NCBI RefSeq assembly: GCF_001667035.1 | Contig: NZ_LZIR01000023.1 | Coordinates: 62,001 to 126,000 of the forward strand | Direction of reading: 5' to 3' | DNA: 64,000 nt | DNA from: Mycobacterium sp. 852002-51057_SCH5723018 | GTDB lineage: Bacteria > Actinomycetota > Actinomycetes > Mycobacteriales > Mycobacteriaceae | Part shown: piece after piece, positions 61,647 to 64,000 of the stretch | How positions within the stretch are numbered: the stretch's first letter is position 1 | Layout of the letters: every line of letters starts with the position of its first letter | Translations under genes and position numbers: made by a program | The notes under the pieces: generated by a model | Told to the model about the DNA's origin: nothing | The model's database searches: none | The model's input: only the letters and a program-made list of their open reading frames with translations

Positions 61647-62317
61647 TCCCCAACATCGCTCATTCGGCCGAGATCGGCGTGCTGCTGGTCGACGACCAGG
61701 ACCTGGTGCGTTCGGGGTTGCGCCGAATCCTGCGCCGCAAGGACGGTTTCGTCATCGTCGCCGAATGCGCCGACGGCGACGAGGTCCCTGCCGCGGTGGC
61801 CCAGCACCGGCCCGACGTCGTCGTGATGGACCTGCGGATGCGACGTGTCGACGGCATCGAGGCGACCCGTCTGCTCGCCGGCGGGCCACCGGTGCTCGCG
61901 CTGACGACGTTCAACGAGGACGAGCTGCTCTCGGGCGCGCTGCGGGCCGGTGCCGCCGGATTCGTGCTCAAGGACTCTTCGGCCGAGGAGTTGATCCGCG
62001 CCGTGCGGGCGGTCGCCAGGGGCGACAGCTATCTGGATACCGCGGTCACCTCGCGGGTGCTCACCACCTACCGCAAGGCGGCAAATGGTCCCCTTGAAAA
62101 ACATGGCAACGGGATCGCCCAGCTGACCACCCGCGAGCTCGACGTCCTGACACTGATCGGAAAAGGGTTGTCCAACGGCGAGATTGCCGACGAACTTTGC
62201 ATCTCGGGCGTCACGGTCAAGAGCCATATCGGCCGGATCTTCGGGAAACTCGATCTGCGCGACCGCGCCGCCGCGATCGTCTACGCCTACGACAACGGGA
62301 TCGTCGCCCCGCGTTGA
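61643..62317 (+). CDS. NarL/LuxR-type response regulator
   Basis: A 224-residue protein. The receiver domain has DDQD at the N-terminus and the phospho-acceptor Asp63 in VVMDLRM, plus Lys in FVLKDSS. The C-terminal LuxR HTH is LTTRELDVLTLIGKGLSNGEIADELCISGVTVKSHIGRIFGKL, quoted by its ends. The GTG at 61643 overlaps the kinase stop; GTGs at 61631 and 61634 are also in frame. It is the cognate regulator of the kinase and a likely controller of the divergent MmpL operon. Confidence 0.93.
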   Translation: MIPNIAHSAEIGVLLVDDQDLVRSGLRRILRRKDGFVIVAECADGDEVPAAVAQHRPDVVVMDLRMRRVDGIEATRLLAGGPPVLALTTFNEDELLSGALRAGAAGFVLKDSSAEELIRAVRAVARGDSYLDTAVTSRVLTTYRKAANGPLEKHGNGIAQLTTRELDVLTLIGKGLSNGEIADELCISGVTVKSHIGRIFGKLDLRDRAAAIVYAYDNGIVAPR

Positions 62318-62338
62318 CGGGTTCGGCGAGACCGGTTA

Positions 62339-62500
62339 GACCTATCGGTCGGCGACCCGCTGCGCCCGGCCCCGCCGCGCTTGCGATCGCCGGACCTATC
62401 ACTCGGCGACCCGCTGCGCCCGGCCCCGCCGCGCTTGCGATCGCGGGACCTATCACTCGGCGACCCGCTGCGCCCGGCTCCGCCGCGCTTGCGATCGCCG
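62339..62500. repeat. Tandem repeat of a 54-bp unit
   Basis: A 54-nt unit starting GGCGACCCGCTGCGCC is present at 62351-62404 and 62405-62458, with a partial 42-nt third copy at 62459-62500, and a 12-nt partial unit before the first. Copies are nearly identical, differing at one or two bases. Both neighbouring genes end outside the repeat (62317 and 62502), so it is non-coding, though it translates in some frames to Pro/Ala-rich sequence. It has the size of a mycobacterial VNTR/MIRU. Confidence 0.85.
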
Positions 62501-62501
62501 A

Positions 62502-63017
62502 TTAGGGGCGCGATGCCCGCCGTTCTTCGGTTGCCGAAAGAAGCCGTTCGATCAGCTGGGTGCCGGGCCCGGGGACCGCGCCCGGCCCCGGTTCGACGGT
62601 GAGGTTCTTCGTGGTCAGCGGCTGAGCGCACTCCGAGCAACACACCGTCGGCGTGCAACGATGCCCGTCGTGACGAAATAGCATCGGCGGGCCCCCGGCT
62701 GGCGCCGCCCACCGGTCGCCCCACACGGTCAGCGCGGACAGGATCGGCACCAGGTCGCGACCGGCCGCGGTAAGCCGGTAGTGGTCCCGTGGTGGGCGCT
62801 CGGAATAGCGAACTCGCTGAACGATGTTCGCGTCGACAAGGGTCTTCAGGCGCGTAGCGAGCAGGTTGCGCGAGATCCCCAAGTTGGTTGCGAGGTCGTC
62901 GAACCGCTGCAAGCCCAGGGACAGGTCGCGGATGATCAGCGGGGTCCACCAATCCCCGATCAACTCCAGGCTGCGGGCCAGGGAGCAGTGGAAATCGGCG
63001 AAGCTGACCTGACGCAT
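62502..63017 (-). CDS. HxlR family transcriptional regulator
   Basis: A 171-residue protein. The HxlR winged HTH is unmistakable: CSLARSLELIGDWWTPLIIRDLSLGLQRFDDLATNLGISRNLLATRL, quoted by ends, then DANIVQRVRYSERPPRDHYRLTAAGRDL. A C-terminal extension with four Cys (HRCTPTVCCSEC) could bind zinc or be redox-active. It lies next to repeated 12-bp operators in the promoter shared with the divergent membrane protein gene. The 3' end meets the 54-bp repeats. Confidence 0.92.
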   Translation of the reverse strand: MRQVSFADFHCSLARSLELIGDWWTPLIIRDLSLGLQRFDDLATNLGISRNLLATRLKTLVDANIVQRVRYSERPPRDHYRLTAAGRDLVPILSALTVWGDRWAAPAGGPPMLFRHDGHRCTPTVCCSECAQPLTTKNLTVEPGPGAVPGPGTQLIERLLSATEERRASRP

Positions 63018-63043
63018 ACCGCCTGATAGTAGTCAGTTGCGTT

Positions 63044-63103
63044 ATTGAACTCAAGCCGCTACCGTACTGAGTGCAGCCATTGAACTCAGTATTGAACTCA
63101 GTA
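63044..63103. promoter_or_regulatory. Repeated ATTGAACTCA sites in the HxlR promoter region
   Basis: ATTGAACTCA occurs at 63044-63053, and ATTGAACTCAGT is tandemly duplicated at 63079-63102. TACTGAGT (63065-63072) is inverted to ACTCAGTA (63084-63091). This is the layout of a multi-site operator between divergent HxlR and membrane protein genes. Confidence 0.7.
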
Positions 63104-63123
63104 CGTGTGGACGGAGGCCCCGG

Positions 63124-63870
63124 ATGTCCATATCGCCGGCGACACTGAACGAGCCCGACCAAGAACTGCTTCCCAGCCGATCGGTTTGGCCGCCCGTGGC
63201 CGCCCCCACGGCCACTGCCAGTGTCACCACCGCCGCCGTCGCATCGTCACCGATTGCAGCTCCGGAGACCCCCACTGCGGCTTCGCCTCCCGACATTTCG
63301 GCGCAGCAGGGCCATTTCGATGATCTGGGTTTTCTCGAATCGGCCCGGATGGACCGCGAGATGGCGCGCGAGCTGCATCAGAGCGCGCGCAGCCGGAGGT
63401 CGGGGATATCGATCACGGCCGCCCTGATGAATATGTCGAATCGCCGCTTCCGCACCCTCGCCGCCGGTCTCCTGCTGCTGACGGTCGGTCTGCTCGCGCT
63501 ACGGTTCCCCGTGTTCCTGGCCGGCTTCGACCAGTGGGGTTTCCAAATCAATTGCGGCAGTGGGTTCGCCGGCAGCTTCGCACAGGCCGGTGTCGCCGAT
63601 TCGGCGGGAACGCATTTTGTCAATCAATGCCACACAGCGGTTGCGATGAGGCGAGGCTGGGCGATCCCCTTGGCGGCCGGTGGAGCGCTGCTCATCGCCG
63701 GACTGCTGGTGATACCGGCGCGTCAACCGTCACGAACGTGGCTTCATCGTGCGACGGCCGCCGAAATCGATTTGATGACCGTGTACCCGTCGATCCCTTC
63801 GGGGCCGAGCTCACGCCCGTATCCGCTCCCTTTGACCCCGCCGAACGGGGCGAACGGGTCCATGGTGTAG
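63124..63870 (+). CDS. Two-helix membrane protein of unknown function
   Basis: A 248-residue protein. The N-terminal 60 residues are Pro/Ala/Thr-rich and disordered. A first membrane helix is near 112-133 (LAAGLLLLTVGLLALRFPVFLAG), then an external loop with two Cys (NCGSGF and NQCHTAV), and a second helix near 180-198. The C-terminal 40 residues overlap the convergent aldehyde dehydrogenase by 127 nt and look unlike a folded domain, so the real end may be earlier or a frameshift may exist. Divergent from HxlR and probably controlled by it. Confidence 0.65.
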   Translation: MSISPATLNEPDQELLPSRSVWPPVAAPTATASVTTAAVASSPIAAPETPTAASPPDISAQQGHFDDLGFLESARMDREMARELHQSARSRRSGISITAALMNMSNRRFRTLAAGLLLLTVGLLALRFPVFLAGFDQWGFQINCGSGFAGSFAQAGVADSAGTHFVNQCHTAVAMRRGWAIPLAAGGALLIAGLLVIPARQPSRTWLHRATAAEIDLMTVYPSIPSGPSSRPYPLPLTPPNGANGSMV

Positions 63871-64000
63871 CCCTGGTTGACGCCGAACGTTCCGGTACGC
63901 ACCCGACCCGCAATGCCGACCCCGCGGCTGTGGTCGGCCGTGAACACCGAGCCGGCCAGCCCGTAATCGGAATCGTTGGCGATCGCTATGGCCTCATCCT
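63744..64000 (-). CDS. Aldehyde dehydrogenase, C-terminal part (5' end outside window)
   Basis: The frame is open from the window edge to the TGA at 63744. The visible C-terminus matches the NAD-dependent aldehyde dehydrogenase family: EAIAIANDSDYGLAGSVFTAD, then RVRTGTFGVNQG, APFGGVKGSGYGRELGPEG. The catalytic Cys and Glu lie outside the window. The family oxidises aldehydes to acids in the cytosol. Its tail overlaps the convergent membrane protein gene by 127 nt. Confidence 0.9.
   Translation of the reverse strand, partial: DEAIAIANDSDYGLAGSVFTADHSRGVGIAGRVRTGTFGVNQGYTMDPFAPFGGVKGSGYGRELGPEGIDGYTVIKSISAAVAR

Noticed and set aside
62197..62505. A plus-strand frame reading Pro/Ala-rich repeats through the 54-bp units
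   Set aside because: The response regulator ends at 62317 in another frame, so this is a translation of a non-coding repeat, not a protein.

Overview
The window is high-GC, densely packed actinobacterial DNA and almost certainly comes from a Mycobacterium, probably a nontuberculous one. The evidence is a PcaA-like mycolic-acid cyclopropane synthase, a WS/DGAT acyltransferase, an MmpL-type transporter, a PrrB-like sensor kinase, an Eis-family acetyltransferase, three F420-dependent luciferase-like oxidoreductases, two Ddn-like deazaflavin proteins and a mycofactocin-type SDR. I saw no rRNA or tRNA gene, no CRISPR array, no transposase and no prophage. This is accessory catabolic, regulatory and lipid chromosome. 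The species cannot be fixed from the sequence alone.

Layout. 0-5 kb: the end of a metallo-beta-lactamase-fold hydrolase, a clear phenolic acid decarboxylase (padC), and a TetR gene divergent from an operon of ABC1 kinase, P450 and epimerase. 5-17 kb: two collinear paralogous membrane diguanylate cyclases (5.4 and 15.7 kb) flank LysR/EamA, an FAD monooxygenase, a methyltransferase, an SRPBCC-TetR pair, an F420 oxidoreductase, a secreted Gly-rich protein and a PEP mutase-like lyase. 17-20 kb: a mycofactocin-type SDR, a TetR and a P450 whose upstream regions share a TCGATCGATCA site. 20-28 kb: two MFS exporters, LysR, a Ddn-like protein, a zinc-ribbon miniprotein, TrhA, an F420 oxidoreductase and a 2-hydroxyacid dehydrogenase, then an unusual 42-residue Gly-rich decapeptide-repeat ORF with a structured leader.

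28-33 kb: a GNAT enzyme and a PaaX-family regulator divergent from a Rieske oxygenase, crotonase and acyl-CoA dehydrogenase operon. 33-40 kb: an RsbW-like ATPase, WS/DGAT, cyclopropane synthase, secreted protein, hemerythrin, PIG-L deacetylase and small proteins; three SigF-type promoter matches lie in this segment. 40-50 kb: a large PLP-dependent decarboxylase (Rv2531c-like), PadR/SnoaL/F420 oxidoreductase, MFS, a small lipoprotein and an SsuBAC-type sulfonate importer.

50-64 kb: a minus-strand operon tetR, acyl-CoA dehydrogenase, Eis-family acetyltransferase and FAD oxidoreductase headed by a near-perfect 22-bp palindrome; an orphan PrrB-like kinase; VOC and Ddn-like genes; an MmpL transporter with a coupled small gene, divergent from a NarL-type two-component pair; a 54-bp tandem repeat; an HxlR regulator with repeated operators; a membrane protein; and the end of an aldehyde dehydrogenase. 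The general picture is many small regulator-plus-enzyme modules for oxidising and detoxifying hydrophobic or aromatic compounds, mixed with envelope lipid and stress functions.
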